Below the pieces are notes generated by a model. That model was not told the DNA's origin, did no database searches, and worked only from the letters and a program-made list of their open reading frames with translations. The position numbers and the translations under genes are program-made. 64,000 nt of DNA from Aquidulcibacter paucihalophilus (GTDB lineage Bacteria > Pseudomonadota > Alphaproteobacteria > Caulobacterales > Caulobacteraceae): assembly GCA_030285985.1 (NCBI GenBank), contig CP127384.1:3026501-3090500 (forward strand), given 5' to 3'. This document shows, piece after piece, positions 34,464 through 43,169 of the stretch (positions are counted from its first letter, which is position 1; each line of letters begins with the position of its first letter).

Positions 34464-35414
34464 ATGGCCCCTCTCGTCCGCATCGGCACGCGCCGCTCGA
34501 AACTGGCCCTGACCCAGTCGGGCATGATGCAGCGCGCCATCGGCCGGGCCCTCGGCGTCGCCGACGCCGATCTGCTCGATGCCGTGCCCCTGGTCGAGAT
34601 CGTCACCACCGGCGACCGGGTGCAGGACCGCCGGCTGATGGAGATCGGCGGCAAGGCACTGTTCACGAAAGAGATCGAGGAAGCCCTGCTGGAAGGCCGC
34701 GTCGATGTGGCCGTCCACTCCATGAAGGATGTCCCGGCCGACCAGCCCGACGGCCTGTGCATCGCCGCCGTCCCGCCGCGCGAGGATGCCCGCGACGCGT
34801 TCGTCAGCGAGGCCTTCGCCACCTTCGCCGACCTGCCGCAGGGCGCGCGGCTCGGCACGGCCTCGCTGCGGCGACAGGCCCAGGCCCTGGCCCTGCGGCC
34901 GGACCTCCGGATCGAAATGTTGCGGGGCAATGTCGACACCCGGCTGCGCAAACTGGCCGAGGGCGAGTTCGACGCCATCCTGCTGGCCGTGTCCGGTCTG
35001 AACCGGCTGGGGTTCGAGGCGGTGATCCGCGAGCGGCTCTCGCTGGACGACTTCCTGCCCGCCCCCGGACAGGGTGCCCTGGCCCTGCAGACCCGGACGG
35101 AAGATCTCGGTGCCGCCTGGGTCGCGGCACTGAACGATCCGATGACGGCGCTCGCCGTGGCGGCCGAGCGCGGCGCGATGACCGCGCTCGAGGGCTCCTG
35201 CCGCACCGCCGTCGGGGCGCATGCGATGATTGCCGACGGCCAGCTGCGCCTGACCACCGAAATGCTCGCGCCGGACGGCTCCGCCCGCTGGCGGCGCGCC
35301 GGCGAGCTCGGCGACCTGTCCGCCGGAGACGTCATGGATCAGGCCCGCGCCCTCGGCCTGCGGCTCGGGGCCGAGGTCCACGCCGCCGCCGGCGACCAGC
35401 GGGTCGAACCCTGA
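34464..35414 (+). CDS. hemC: Hydroxymethylbilane synthase
   Basis: HemC polymerises four porphobilinogens into hydroxymethylbilane for heme synthesis. The 316-residue protein has RIGTRRSKLALTQ, VAVHSMKDVP, LLRGNVDTRLRKL-type binding segments and the dipyrromethane cofactor Cys in LEGSCRTAVGAH (C246). The ATG at 34464 is right before APLVRIGTRRS. The stop TGA overlaps a CTG that is the likely start of hemD, so hemC-hemD are coupled. Confidence 0.96.
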   Translation: MAPLVRIGTRRSKLALTQSGMMQRAIGRALGVADADLLDAVPLVEIVTTGDRVQDRRLMEIGGKALFTKEIEEALLEGRVDVAVHSMKDVPADQPDGLCIAAVPPREDARDAFVSEAFATFADLPQGARLGTASLRRQAQALALRPDLRIEMLRGNVDTRLRKLAEGEFDAILLAVSGLNRLGFEAVIRERLSLDDFLPAPGQGALALQTRTEDLGAAWVAALNDPMTALAVAAERGAMTALEGSCRTAVGAHAMIADGQLRLTTEMLAPDGSARWRRAGELGDLSAGDVMDQARALGLRLGAEVHAAAGDQRVEP

Positions 35415-36091
35415 CGGCGATCCGCCGCGTCTGGGTCACGCGCGCCGAACCGGGCGCCGCGCGCACCGCCGACCGCCTGACCGCCCTCGGCTTCAAGCCC
35501 CTCGTCGCCCCCCTGCTGGCCATCCGGCCGATCCCGCAGCCCGCGCCCGACCTGACCGGCGCCGCCACCCTCGCCTTCACCAGCGCCAACGGCGTCACGG
35601 CCTTCGCCGCCCTGACCCCGGACCGCAGCCGCCCGGTTTTCACGGTCGGTGACGCCACGGCCCGGGCTGCCCGCGCGGCAGGGTTCGCCCGGGTGGAATC
35701 CGCAGACGGAGATCTGGACCGACTGGCCGCCCTGATCACCGCGCAGGGATCCGGCGCCGGCCCGTTGCTGGTCCCCGGCGCCCGGGAGCCGTCGGGTGAT
35801 TTGCCCGCCCTGCTGCGGCAACACCTCGAGGCCCGCGCCCTGCCGGTCTATGAGGCCGTCGAAACCGCCGCCGCCGCGCCCGACGCCTTCGATGCGGTCC
35901 TCATCCATTCTGCCCGCGCCGGCCGCGCCCTCGCCGCCCGGGGCCCCTTCGCCGGACAGACCGCCGTGGCCCTGTCCGCGGCCGCGGCCGCGGCCCTCGC
36001 GGACCGTTCCGACCTCGAAATCCGCCTCGCCCGCACACCCGATGAATCGGCCCTGCTCGCGGCGCTTGGCAATCCCGCGCGCCGCGTATAA
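35411..36091 (+). CDS. hemD: Uroporphyrinogen-III synthase
   Basis: HemD closes hydroxymethylbilane to uroporphyrinogen III. The protein begins (after the start) TAIRRVWVTRAEPGAARTADRLTALGF, then LAFTSANGVTAFAAL, FTVGDATARAARAAGF, LVPGAREPSGDLPALLRQ and VLIHSARAGRALA, the HemD fold. No ATG, GTG or TTG occurs in frame between the hemC C-terminus and this N-terminus. CTG 35411, overlapping the hemC TGA as CTGA, is the only reasonable start. The product is then 226 residues, near the family's usual 230-250. The C-terminus is very Ala-rich. Confidence 0.88.
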   Translation: MTAIRRVWVTRAEPGAARTADRLTALGFKPLVAPLLAIRPIPQPAPDLTGAATLAFTSANGVTAFAALTPDRSRPVFTVGDATARAARAAGFARVESADGDLDRLAALITAQGSGAGPLLVPGAREPSGDLPALLRQHLEARALPVYEAVETAAAAPDAFDAVLIHSARAGRALAARGPFAGQTAVALSAAAAAALADRSDLEIRLARTPDESALLAALGNPARRV

Positions 36092-36132
36092 AGAGCCCCT
36101 CTCGCGCGGGCCAACCCACCCGCCGCGCCAAG

Positions 36133-36208
36133 GCCGCTTTAGCTCAGCTGGTAGAGCATCGCATTCGTAATGCGGGGGTCAGGTGTTCGAGTCACCTAAG
36201 CGGCACCA
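36133..36208 (+). tRNA. tRNA-Thr (anticodon CGT)
   Basis: The 76-base gene has a perfect 7-bp acceptor stem (GCCGCTT with AAGCGGC), D-arm agctcagctggtagagc, anticodon stem TCGCA/TGCGG with loop TTCGTAA (anticodon CGT, reading ACG), T-arm ggtgTTCGAGTcacc, and a genomically encoded ACCA end. It follows hemD by 41 bases. Confidence 0.95.
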
Positions 36209-36296
36209 CTTCCTTCCCGACCCATCATCGACCATCGGTTGATCTGGACGGCCCGTCCCGAACGCCCTAGCTAGATCGCAGTACTCGGAGCGGTCG

Positions 36297-36944
36297 ATGG
36301 CACAGCGGCTCAGCGCGCGTCAGGAAGAATGTCTGAGGCTGACCGCCTTCCTGACCGACAAGGAAATCGCGGCGCGGCTCGGCCTGTCAGAGACCACGGT
36401 CAAGAAGCATGTGCACGAGGCCTGCCGCCGGCTGGGCGTCAACCGGCGCAAGGCGGCGCTCGCGATCCTGGAACGAAACGTACCAGACCCCACGAAAGAC
36501 CCCATAGCCGCGCCGGATGCCCTCGCCTCTTCTGGTGCCGTCGTAACGGAGTCAGACCATGGGACATCAGTCGAGCCCGCTTCCCCACTGGACGTGGGAA
36601 GATCTGGAAGCCGCGCTGGACGGGTTCAGCCCGCTGGGCGCGGACGATCCGCTGCGGGCCCATCTGATGCGGGGACTGGCGGACGACGCGGAGCGGTCGA
36701 GTCCGCGCGAACTGCTGCAGCAGGTTCTGAGCGCGGGCTGGGTGATGGCCCAGGTGGGCGCCCAGACCGCCGCCTCGGCTACCGCCCCCCACCAGCAAGC
36801 TGGGGCGTCCGCCTCCTGATCATCGCGGGCCTGGTCGTCCTCTGCGCTGTCATGTTGAAGGCCGTCGCCGACATGGTGCTGGCCTATGCCTCGCAGGCCC
36901 AGGCGATCGGCGACGTGGTTCTGCCGGCATCCGACCGGCCCTGA
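36297..36944 (+). CDS. LuxR-type HTH protein with membrane tail; middle third appears to be out of frame
   Basis: The single open frame gives 215 residues. Residues 1-61 are a LuxR/GerE-type HTH (LSARQEECLRLTAFLTDKEIAARLGLSETTVKKHVHEACRRLG). Residues about 166-190 are one transmembrane helix (SWGVRLLIIAGLVVLCAVMLKAV). Residues 95-158 are Gly/Arg/Ser-rich and have poor third-position GC, the usual look of a wrong frame. The same bases in the +1 frame give a normal-looking protein (36559-36819). So either this is one gene read through two frame changes, or two or three overlapping genes, or a sequence error at the C6 run near 36784. Start ATG 36297 has CGGAG ten bases upstream. Confidence 0.6.
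   Translation: MAQRLSARQEECLRLTAFLTDKEIAARLGLSETTVKKHVHEACRRLGVNRRKAALAILERNVPDPTKDPIAAPDALASSGAVVTESDHGTSVEPASPLDVGRSGSRAGRVQPAGRGRSAAGPSDAGTGGRRGAVESARTAAAGSERGLGDGPGGRPDRRLGYRPPPASWGVRLLIIAGLVVLCAVMLKAVADMVLAYASQAQAIGDVVLPASDRP
36559..36819 (+). CDS. Nested +1-frame coding segment inside the HTH gene
   Basis: An ATG at 36559 opens 86 residues with typical codon bias: SSPLPHWTWEDLEAALDGFSP, then DPLRAHLMRGLADDAERSSPRELLQQVLSAGWVMAQVG, an acidic, helical sequence. It ends QTAASATAPHQQAGASAS. Just before the end lies a C6 run (accgccccccacc, about 36781-36791). A -1 shift there would move into the frame of the transmembrane tail (PPASWGVRLLIIAG), giving a single-helix membrane protein of about 129 residues. 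Function unknown. Confidence 0.5.
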   Translation: MGHQSSPLPHWTWEDLEAALDGFSPLGADDPLRAHLMRGLADDAERSSPRELLQQVLSAGWVMAQVGAQTAASATAPHQQAGASAS

Positions 36945-36971
36945 ACCCTCGACAGCGCGGGGAGCGCGACC

Positions 36972-37430
36972 ATGACGCCCTTTGTCCTTCTGTATCTGGT
37001 CGCCGGCCTGTCCGCCCTGGCGACAGCCTGGCTCAAGGGCGGGCATCCGGAGCGGCTGGGAGCGGTGTTCTGGCTGGCCGGCTGGATGGCGGCCCTGCCG
37101 TTGAACGATGTCCGGTTCGGCGACCTCCGGTGGGCGATCGCAATCGTCGACGTCATTTCCTTCGCCGCCTTCCTTTGGCTGGCCCTGCGGCGGGAACGCT
37201 GGTGGCCTCTGGGGGTGTGCGCCTGCTTTGTGCTGATCGCGGGCGTGCATCTGTCGGCGCTGCTGATTCCGGAGATCACGCCACTTGGGGAGGCGAGCGC
37301 CCAGCTGGGACTCGGCATGTTGACGGTGCTGATGCTGGCCAGCGGTGCCTTCGAACGCTGGCTGGCGGGCGAGGCGCCGGCCAGCGCCTCGGCTGTCTGG
37401 CACCTCGCCCGCCAGCGGCGAGCGGCTTGA
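36972..37430 (+). CDS. Four- or five-helix membrane protein of unknown function
   Basis: The 152-residue product has hydrophobic segments at about 3-21, 31-45, 56-74, 81-99 and 110-127, with charged links (LKGGHPERLG, RRERWWPLG), and a basic C-terminus (WHLARQRRAA). It lies 27 bases after the HTH/membrane locus on the same strand and could be co-transcribed with it. The HTH locus and this gene may form a small membrane-linked regulatory unit, but nothing in the sequence proves it. Confidence 0.65.
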   Translation: MTPFVLLYLVAGLSALATAWLKGGHPERLGAVFWLAGWMAALPLNDVRFGDLRWAIAIVDVISFAAFLWLALRRERWWPLGVCACFVLIAGVHLSALLIPEITPLGEASAQLGLGMLTVLMLASGAFERWLAGEAPASASAVWHLARQRRAA

Positions 37431-37431
37431 A

Positions 37432-37453
37432 CATATAAAGATATCCTTATATG
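37432..37453 (+). promoter_or_regulatory. 22-bp palindromic operator before metK (SamR-like)
   Basis: CATATAAAGATATCCTTATATG is a palindrome with two asymmetric positions (8 and 15). It lies 33 bases before the metK start and resembles, as I recall it, the palindrome assigned to the SAM-responsive ArsR-family regulator SamR before methionine-cycle genes in alphaproteobacteria. The regulator gene is not in this window. Confidence 0.65.
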
Positions 37454-37486
37454 TCTTTCGGCCTTCCCACCCGCCGGAGCTCCGCC

Positions 37487-38686
37487 TTGTCCCGTTCGTC
37501 GTTCCTGTTCACCTCGGAAAGCGTTTCCGAAGGCCATCCCGACAAGGTCGCGGACCGCATCTCCGACACCGTCGTGGACCTGTTCCTTTCGAAGGATCCG
37601 GAGGCCCGGGTGGCGTGCGAGACGCTGACGACGACGAATTTGGTGGTTCTGGCCGGGGAGATCCGCGGCCAAGGGATCATGGACACCAGCGGAAACTGGG
37701 CCGCCGGCATCGAGGCCGAGATCGAGGCCGCAGTGCGGGCCGCGGTGCGCGACATCGGTTACGAGCAGACCGGTTTCCACTGGGACAGGTTCGAGTTCAT
37801 CAACCGCCTGCACGGCCAGTCGGCCGACATCGCCGTCGGCGTCGACGCCTCGGGCAACAAGGACGAGGGCGCGGGCGACCAGGGCATCATGTTCGGCTAC
37901 GCCTCGAACGAGACGCCCGAGCTGATGCCGGCGACCCTGCAGTACAGCCACAACATCCTGAAGCGTCTCGCCGAGGTCCGCCACGGCGGCGACAGGCGGC
38001 TTGAGCCCGACGCCAAGAGCCAGGTCACCATCCAGTACGAGGACGGCGTGCCGGTGCGCGCCACCTCGATAGTCCTGTCGACCCAGCACGCCGCCGGCCT
38101 GTCCTCGGCCGACGTCGCGGACATCGTCAAACCCTATATCCTCGAAGTGCTGCCCGAGGGCTTCACCGACGAGAACACCGTCTGGCACATCAATCCGACC
38201 GGCATTTTCGAGATCGGCGGGCCGGACGGCGATGCCGGCGTTACCGGCCGCAAGATCATCGTCGACACCTACGGCGGCGCGGCCCCGCACGGCGGTGGTG
38301 CCTTCTCGGGCAAGGATCCGACCAAGGTCGACCGCTCGGCCGCCTATGCCTGCCGCTACCTGGCCAAGAACGTCGTCGCCGCCGGCCTCGCCGATCGCTG
38401 CACGATCCAGATCAGCTACGCCATCGGCGTGGCCAAGCCGCAGTCGATCCACGTCGACCTGCACGGCACCGGCAAGGGCGCGATCACCGAAGCGGTGCTG
38501 GAGGCCAACATCCTCGGCCTGATCGGCGGGGCCACGCCGCGCGCCATCCGCGAGCACCTCGGTCTGAACAAGCCGATCTATGCCCGCACCGCCGCCTACG
38601 GCCATTTCGGCCGCGCGCCGGACGCCGACGGCGGCTTCAGCTGGGAGAAGACCGATCTGGTCGACCAGCTGAAGGCTCTGGCCTAG
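37487..38686 (+). CDS. metK: S-adenosylmethionine synthetase
   Basis: MetK makes SAM from ATP and methionine as a tetramer. The 399-residue protein has [13 protein letters not shown] (GHPDK at 16-20), the [12 protein letters not shown] hexapeptide region, [20 protein letters not shown] and the P-loop-like [16 protein letters not shown]. An upstream ATG at 37451 is in frame but lies within the palindromic operator. TTG 37487 has GGAG seven bases before it and matches where homology begins, so it is preferred. Its TAG stop shares CTAG with the gene on the opposite strand. Confidence 0.96.
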   Translation: MSRSSFLFTSESVSEGHPDKVADRISDTVVDLFLSKDPEARVACETLTTTNLVVLAGEIRGQGIMDTSGNWAAGIEAEIEAAVRAAVRDIGYEQTGFHWDRFEFINRLHGQSADIAVGVDASGNKDEGAGDQGIMFGYASNETPELMPATLQYSHNILKRLAEVRHGGDRRLEPDAKSQVTIQYEDGVPVRATSIVLSTQHAAGLSSADVADIVKPYILEVLPEGFTDENTVWHINPTGIFEIGGPDGDAGVTGRKIIVDTYGGAAPHGGGAFSGKDPTKVDRSAAYACRYLAKNVVAAGLADRCTIQISYAIGVAKPQSIHVDLHGTGKGAITEAVLEANILGLIGGATPRAIREHLGLNKPIYARTAAYGHFGRAPDADGGFSWEKTDLVDQLKALA

Positions 38687-38931
38687 TCGTCCAGCCCGGG
38701 CTCGCCGGTCTCCGGCGAGCCCCTGGGCGTTTCGTCCTTGGCCTCGGCCACATGGCGTTGCGGCGGGTCGAGGGCAGCGCCGAAGCCCAGCAGCATGGCC
38801 GCCATCATCTGCACGCCGCCCCCACGCCGTTTCGAGGCTCTCCGCCCGCCGCCGCCCGCCATGGCCAGCGTGGCCCATACGATCAGTCCGATCAGGGCGA
38901 GGCCCACGCCCCAGCCGATGATGTCCGCCAT
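38683..38931 (-). CDS. Small single-helix membrane protein
   Basis: The 82-residue product has one N-terminal helix ([22 protein letters not shown]), then [14 protein letters not shown] and an amphipathic segment ([15 protein letters not shown]), and a charged, disordered tail ending PGLDD. ATG 38931 has a GGGAGC sequence upstream. It is convergent to metK with the shared CTAG stop. The tail is Pro/Glu-rich with no recognised motif. Function unknown. Confidence 0.6.
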   Translation of the reverse strand: MADIIGWGVGLALIGLIVWATLAMAGGGGRRASKRRGGGVQMMAAMLLGFGAALDPPQRHVAEAKDETPRGSPETGEPGLDD

Positions 38932-39020
38932 GCCCTGCTCCCTGCGCCCTCAGAACATGGGAAGACAGCGCGCGCTGTGAAGGACTCGCTCTGCCAGCAC
39001 GACCGCCTATAAGGCCGCCC

Positions 39021-39716
39021 ATGTCCACTTCCGACGACCCCGCCCACCGCCCGCTCCGCTCGTTCGGCCGCATCAAGTCGCGCGCCATCAAGCCGCGGCA
39101 GGCGGCCCTGTTCGACACCCTGCTGCCCGGCATCGCCCTGCCCGATCCGAAGGCGGGGCCGATCGATCCGCACGCCCTGATGCCGGGAGCGAAGGCCGTC
39201 TGGCTCGAGATCGGCTTCGGCGGCGGCGAGCATCTGGCGGCCCAGGCGGCGCGCCGTCCCGACACGCTGATGATCGGCTGCGAGCCCTTCCTGAACGGCG
39301 TCGCCTCGGCCCTGCGCCATATCGAGGAGGGCGGGCTGAAGAATGTGCGCCTGCACGCCGACGACGCCCGCGACGTGATGACCGCCCTGCCCGACGCCTC
39401 GCTGGACCGGGTGATGATCCTGTTCCCCGACCCCTGGCACAAGGCGCGGCATAACAAGCGCCGGCTGGTCCAGGTCGAGACCGCGGCCGAGATTGCACGC
39501 CTGCTCAAACCCGGCGGCGGGCTGCGTTTCGTCACCGACTGGAAGGACTATGCCGAATGGGCGCTTGAGAAGTTCGAGCAGACGCCCGGTCTGGTCTGGC
39601 AGGCCGAGGCCGCCGACGACTGGCGCACCGCCCCCGCCGACCATGTGATTACCCGCTATGAAGAGAAGAAGCTGGGCGACACCCCGCCGATCTTCCTCGA
39701 TTTCCTGCGCACCTGA
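39021..39716 (+). CDS. trmB: tRNA (guanine-N7-)-methyltransferase
   Basis: TrmB methylates G46 in tRNA variable loops. The 231-residue protein has LEIGFGGGEHLAAQA (SAM site), IGCEPFLNGVASALRHIEE, VRLHADDARDVM, the family hallmark ILFPDPWHKARHNKRRLV (catalytic Asp), and KPGGGLRFVTDWKDYAEWA with the RYEEKKL motif near the end. ATG 39021 is 90 bases from the divergent small gene. Length and motifs are typical for alphaproteobacteria. Confidence 0.95.
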   Translation: MSTSDDPAHRPLRSFGRIKSRAIKPRQAALFDTLLPGIALPDPKAGPIDPHALMPGAKAVWLEIGFGGGEHLAAQAARRPDTLMIGCEPFLNGVASALRHIEEGGLKNVRLHADDARDVMTALPDASLDRVMILFPDPWHKARHNKRRLVQVETAAEIARLLKPGGGLRFVTDWKDYAEWALEKFEQTPGLVWQAEAADDWRTAPADHVITRYEEKKLGDTPPIFLDFLRT

Positions 39717-39733
39717 ACCCGAAGGACCCACCC

Positions 39734-40243
39734 ATGAGCCTCGCCGTCGACACCCTCTCGACCTCCATGTTCCTGCGCGGTCTGAACGTCCTGTCCGGGC
39801 TGATCGACCGGGCCGTCGAGGCCGGTCTGGACGAGGCGGTGCTGATGGAGGCGCGTCTGGCACCGGACATGCGGCCCTTCCCCGATCAGGTCCGCATGGC
39901 AGCCTTCTCGGCCCGGAGCTGCATCGCCCGCCTGACCGACCAGCCCTGGCCGAAGACCGATGATGCCGAGGCCAGCCTGGCCGAGCTCAAGGCTACCGTC
40001 GCCCTGTCGATCGCCTTCATCGAGGGAGTGGAGGCGGCGGCCTTCGCCGGCGGCGAGACCCGCCGGATCGAGCTGCGCTTCCCCGGCGTCGAGCTGAATT
40101 TCGAGGGCCGGGGCTATCTGACCAGCTTCGCCCTGCCGAACTTCTATTTCCACCTGTCGATGGCCTACGCGATCCTGCGCCATCTGGGCGTGCCGCTGGG
40201 CAAGCGGGACTTCCTGGGGGAGATCGAGCTGATCCAGGGCTGA
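39734..40243 (+). CDS. DUF1993-family protein
   Basis: The 169-residue product matches the DUF1993 helical bundle: VDTLSTSMFLRGLNVLSGLIDRA, ARLAPDMRPFPDQVRMAAFSARSCIARLT, and the C-terminal YLTSFALPNFYFHLSMAYAILRHLGVPLGKRDF signature. It is related in fold to the DinB four-helix proteins, but no metal site is visible that I can be sure of. It starts 17 bases after trmB on the same strand and is probably in the same transcript. Function unknown. Confidence 0.85.
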   Translation: MSLAVDTLSTSMFLRGLNVLSGLIDRAVEAGLDEAVLMEARLAPDMRPFPDQVRMAAFSARSCIARLTDQPWPKTDDAEASLAELKATVALSIAFIEGVEAAAFAGGETRRIELRFPGVELNFEGRGYLTSFALPNFYFHLSMAYAILRHLGVPLGKRDFLGEIELIQG

Positions 40244-40254
40244 GGGTTGTCGTG

Positions 40255-40749
40255 ATGACGCCGGACTCGCGAACACCTATCAGCGGCAACGGCTTTCTGG
40301 CCGCCGCCCTGTCAGCGCCGGGGCTGGCGGCGATCACCTTCGTGGCGAGCTCGCTGATGTTGGCGCTATCGTCCTCCGGAGGGTTGAACGGGCAGGGTGC
40401 CGCGCTGTTCAATGTGATCTTCCTGATCCTCATCGCGACGGTCTGGGGCGCGATTCCGAGCGTCGTCTTCGGCGGGCTGGTGCTGGCCGTGATCCAGCGG
40501 ATTCCGTGGCGCGGACCGCCCGGCGTGATCGTCTACCTGATCGGCGGGATTCTGGCCGCCGGCCTCTATGTGCTGGCGGGACTCGGAATCGCCGGACTGT
40601 CGACGGGCGCGGCGATGTTTTTCGCGCCCTGGGCCACGCCCGACCTCTGGGCGAACAGCGACAGGGACGGCTGGGGCATGGTCGCCAGCCTGCTCCTCTC
40701 GGGCGCGGCCGCCGGCCTGATCTATGCGGGCTTCGCCAAGAGGGGCTGA
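40255..40749 (+). CDS. Four-helix membrane protein of unknown function
   Basis: The product (164 residues from ATG 40255; GTG 40252 is one codon longer) has hydrophobic segments at about 25-42, 50-74, 90-113 and 140-158. GAGGG lies eight bases before the ATG. The segment ATPDLWANSDRDGWGMVAS is the only long polar loop. It follows DUF1993 by 11 bases and precedes the rimP operon by 113 bases. No recognised family. Confidence 0.65.
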   Translation: MTPDSRTPISGNGFLAAALSAPGLAAITFVASSLMLALSSSGGLNGQGAALFNVIFLILIATVWGAIPSVVFGGLVLAVIQRIPWRGPPGVIVYLIGGILAAGLYVLAGLGIAGLSTGAAMFFAPWATPDLWANSDRDGWGMVASLLLSGAAAGLIYAGFAKRG

Positions 40750-40817
40750 CAAGCCCTCCCGTCGGCGCTATACGCCCCCTCACATCGTTAGACCGGCGTC
40801 CTAACGGCGCCGTTTGA

Positions 40818-40846
40818 AGCGGCGGCCGTTTGGTCCGCCGCTTTTT
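40818..40846 (+). terminator. Terminator-like hairpin 17 bases before rimP
   Basis: AGCGGCGG (40818-40825) pairs perfectly with CCGCCGCT (40835-40842) around a 9-base loop and is followed by TTTTT (40842-40846). It may end the preceding gene, or act as an attenuator in the leader of the rimP-nusA-infB operon. Its closeness to the rimP TTG (40863) suggests a leader role. Confidence 0.7.
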
Positions 40847-40862
40847 GTTTGGACCGAGCCCC

Positions 40863-41405
40863 TTGAAGGCCAAGACCGTTGAAGACCGCGCTCTGCTGGA
40901 GCTGATCGAACCCGTGGCGGAGAGCCTGGGTCTCGACATCGTGCGCGTGCGTCTGATGGGCGGCACCCTGCGCCGGCGGCTGCAGATCATGGCCGAGCGC
41001 CCTTCGGATCATGACATCGCCGTCGAGGAATGCGCCCGTCTGAGCCGCGCCGTGTCGGAAGTGTTCGACGCCGCCGACCCGATCGCCGGCGAATATCTGC
41101 TGGAAGTGTCCTCGCCCGGCGTCGACCGCCCGCTGACCCGCCTGTCCGACTTCGACCTGTTCGAGGGCTATGAGGCGCGGCTGGAAAGCGACCGCATGAT
41201 CGAGGGCCGCAAGCGGTTCAAGGGCATGATCGCCGGCACCGACGGCGACAATGTCGCCATGGATCTGGAAGGGGAGGAGGACACCGCCCTCATTCCCTTC
41301 GACTGGCTGGTCGACGCCAAACTGGTGCTGACCGACGAACTGATGAAGGCGGGTGCCGAGAAGCGCGCCGCCCGTAACGACAACTCTGAAGAGACCGAGG
41401 ACTAG
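40863..41405 (+). CDS. rimP: Ribosome maturation factor RimP
   Basis: RimP helps assemble the 30S subunit. The 180-residue protein starts at TTG 40863 ([28 protein letters not shown]) and has the N-terminal alpha/beta domain with [12 protein letters not shown] and the conserved [29 protein letters not shown], then the Sm-like C-terminal domain and an acidic tail (NSEETED). An earlier TTG at 40830 is rejected because it lies in the hairpin. It leads rimP-nusA-ylxR-infB; nusA starts three bases after its stop. Confidence 0.93.
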   Translation: MKAKTVEDRALLELIEPVAESLGLDIVRVRLMGGTLRRRLQIMAERPSDHDIAVEECARLSRAVSEVFDAADPIAGEYLLEVSSPGVDRPLTRLSDFDLFEGYEARLESDRMIEGRKRFKGMIAGTDGDNVAMDLEGEEDTALIPFDWLVDAKLVLTDELMKAGAEKRAARNDNSEETED

Positions 41406-41408
41406 ACC

Positions 41409-43151
41409 ATGGCTGTTGCCGGCGTTTCCGCGAACCGACTCGAACTGCTGACGATCGCCGATGCGGTCGCGCGCGAAAAGAACATCGACAAGGAGATCGT
41501 CGTCGAGGCGATCGAGGAAGCGATCCAGAAGGGCGCCAAGTCGCGCTACGGCGCCCATCACGACATCCGCGCCAAGATCGACATCAAGTCGGGCGAAATG
41601 GCCCTGACCCGTCACGTCACCATCGTGGCCGACGACTGGCAGCCGGAAGATGAGCTGGAAGAGTTCAACGACTCCGCCATGGTCCGCCTGACCGACGCCT
41701 CCAAGCGCGATCCGGAAGCCTTTGTCGGCAAGGAATACATCGAGAACCTGCCGCCGTTCGAATTCGGCCGGGTGCAGACCCAGATGGCTCGCCAGGTCGT
41801 GACCGGCAAGGTCCGCGACGCCGAACGCGCCAACCAGTACGAAGAGTTCAAGGACCGCGTCGGCGAGATCGTCAACGGCACCGTCAAGCGCGTCGAATAC
41901 GGCAACACCGTCGTCGATCTGGGCCGCGGCGAGGGCATCATGCGCCGCAACGACTCCATCCCGCGCGAGGTGTTCAACATCGGCGACCGGATCCGCACCT
42001 ACATCTATGACGTCCGCGCCGAGGCCAAGGGCCCGCAGGTCATGCTGTCGCGCTCGCACCCCGGCTTCATGGCCAAGCTGTTCGCCCAGGAAGTCCCGGA
42101 AGTTTACGACGGCGTGATCGAAATCCGCGCCGCCGCCCGCGACGCCGGCTCGCGCGCCAAGATGGCCGTGCTGTCGAACGACTCCTCCATCGATCCCGTC
42201 GGCGCCTGCGTCGGCATGCGCGGCTCGCGGGTCCAGGCGGTCGTCGCCGAACTGCAGGGCGAGAAGATCGACATCATCCAGTGGAACTCGGACGAGCCCA
42301 CCTTCATCGTCAACGCCCTGGCCCCGGCCGAAGTCTCCAAGGTCGTCCTCGACGAGGAAGCCGACCGCGTTGAGGTCGTGGTGCCGGACGAACAGCTGTC
42401 GCTGGCCATCGGCCGCCGCGGCCAGAACGTCCGCCTGGCCAGCCAGCTGACCGGCTGGCAGATCGACATCATCACCGAGAGCCAGGACTCCGAGCGCCGC
42501 CAGCGCGAGTTCAGCGAGCGCACCGTTCTGTTCCAGGAAGCCCTGGACGTGGACGAGGTCATCGCCCAGCTGCTGGTCACCGAAGGCTTCGCCACGGTGG
42601 AAGACCTGGCCTTCGTGGAATCCTACGAAATCTCCGACATCGAGGGCTTCGACGAGGACACCGCCGAGGAACTGCAGGCCCGCGCCCGCGACTTCCTCGA
42701 CCGTCAGGCCGCCATCCTCGACGCCAAACGCGTCGAACTGGGCGTGCTGGACGAGGTCATGACCGTGCCTGGCGTCACCGGCGCCATCGCCGTCGCCCTG
42801 GGCGAAGGCGGGATCAAGACCGTCGAGGACCTGGCCGATCTGGCCACCGACGAGATCCGCGGCGGCTATGAAGTGAAAAACGGCGAACGGACCAAGGTCC
42901 CGGGCGTTCTGGAAAGCTTCAACCTGGCCCAGGAAGAGGCCGAGATGCTGATCCTCCAGGCCCGCGTCGCGGCCGGCTGGATCGACGCCTCGGAACTGCC
43001 GCAGCCGCCGGAGCCGGAATACGAGGAAGAGCTGGCCGAGGGCGAATACGACGCCGAAGCCGTCTTCGCCGCCGCGCCGGAAGGCGAGGACGCCGAAGCC
43101 GCTGCCGACGAGGTCCTCGCCGAGGACCCCGAACAAACCCCCGACGCGTGA
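41409..43151 (+). CDS. nusA: Transcription termination/antitermination factor NusA
   Basis: The 580-residue protein has the N-terminal RNA-polymerase domain (1-125), S1 domain (about 130-200; [24 protein letters not shown]), two KH domains ([27 protein letters not shown] and [19 protein letters not shown]), and C-terminal HhH repeats ([43 protein letters not shown]). The last 70 residues are very acidic ([19 protein letters not shown]). It modulates pausing, termination and antitermination. Spacing with rimP (3 bases) and ylxR (18 bases) shows an operon. Confidence 0.97.
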   Translation: MAVAGVSANRLELLTIADAVAREKNIDKEIVVEAIEEAIQKGAKSRYGAHHDIRAKIDIKSGEMALTRHVTIVADDWQPEDELEEFNDSAMVRLTDASKRDPEAFVGKEYIENLPPFEFGRVQTQMARQVVTGKVRDAERANQYEEFKDRVGEIVNGTVKRVEYGNTVVDLGRGEGIMRRNDSIPREVFNIGDRIRTYIYDVRAEAKGPQVMLSRSHPGFMAKLFAQEVPEVYDGVIEIRAAARDAGSRAKMAVLSNDSSIDPVGACVGMRGSRVQAVVAELQGEKIDIIQWNSDEPTFIVNALAPAEVSKVVLDEEADRVEVVVPDEQLSLAIGRRGQNVRLASQLTGWQIDIITESQDSERRQREFSERTVLFQEALDVDEVIAQLLVTEGFATVEDLAFVESYEISDIEGFDEDTAEELQARARDFLDRQAAILDAKRVELGVLDEVMTVPGVTGAIAVALGEGGIKTVEDLADLATDEIRGGYEVKNGERTKVPGVLESFNLAQEEAEMLILQARVAAGWIDASELPQPPEPEYEEELAEGEYDAEAVFAAAPEGEDAEAAADEVLAEDPEQTPDA

Positions 43152-43169
43152 TGGGAAGCCGGATCGTTC

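Noticed and set aside
37431-37486. SAM riboswitch before metK
   Set aside because: Only about 55 bases lie between the preceding gene and the start, filled by an AT palindrome with no room for an aptamer.
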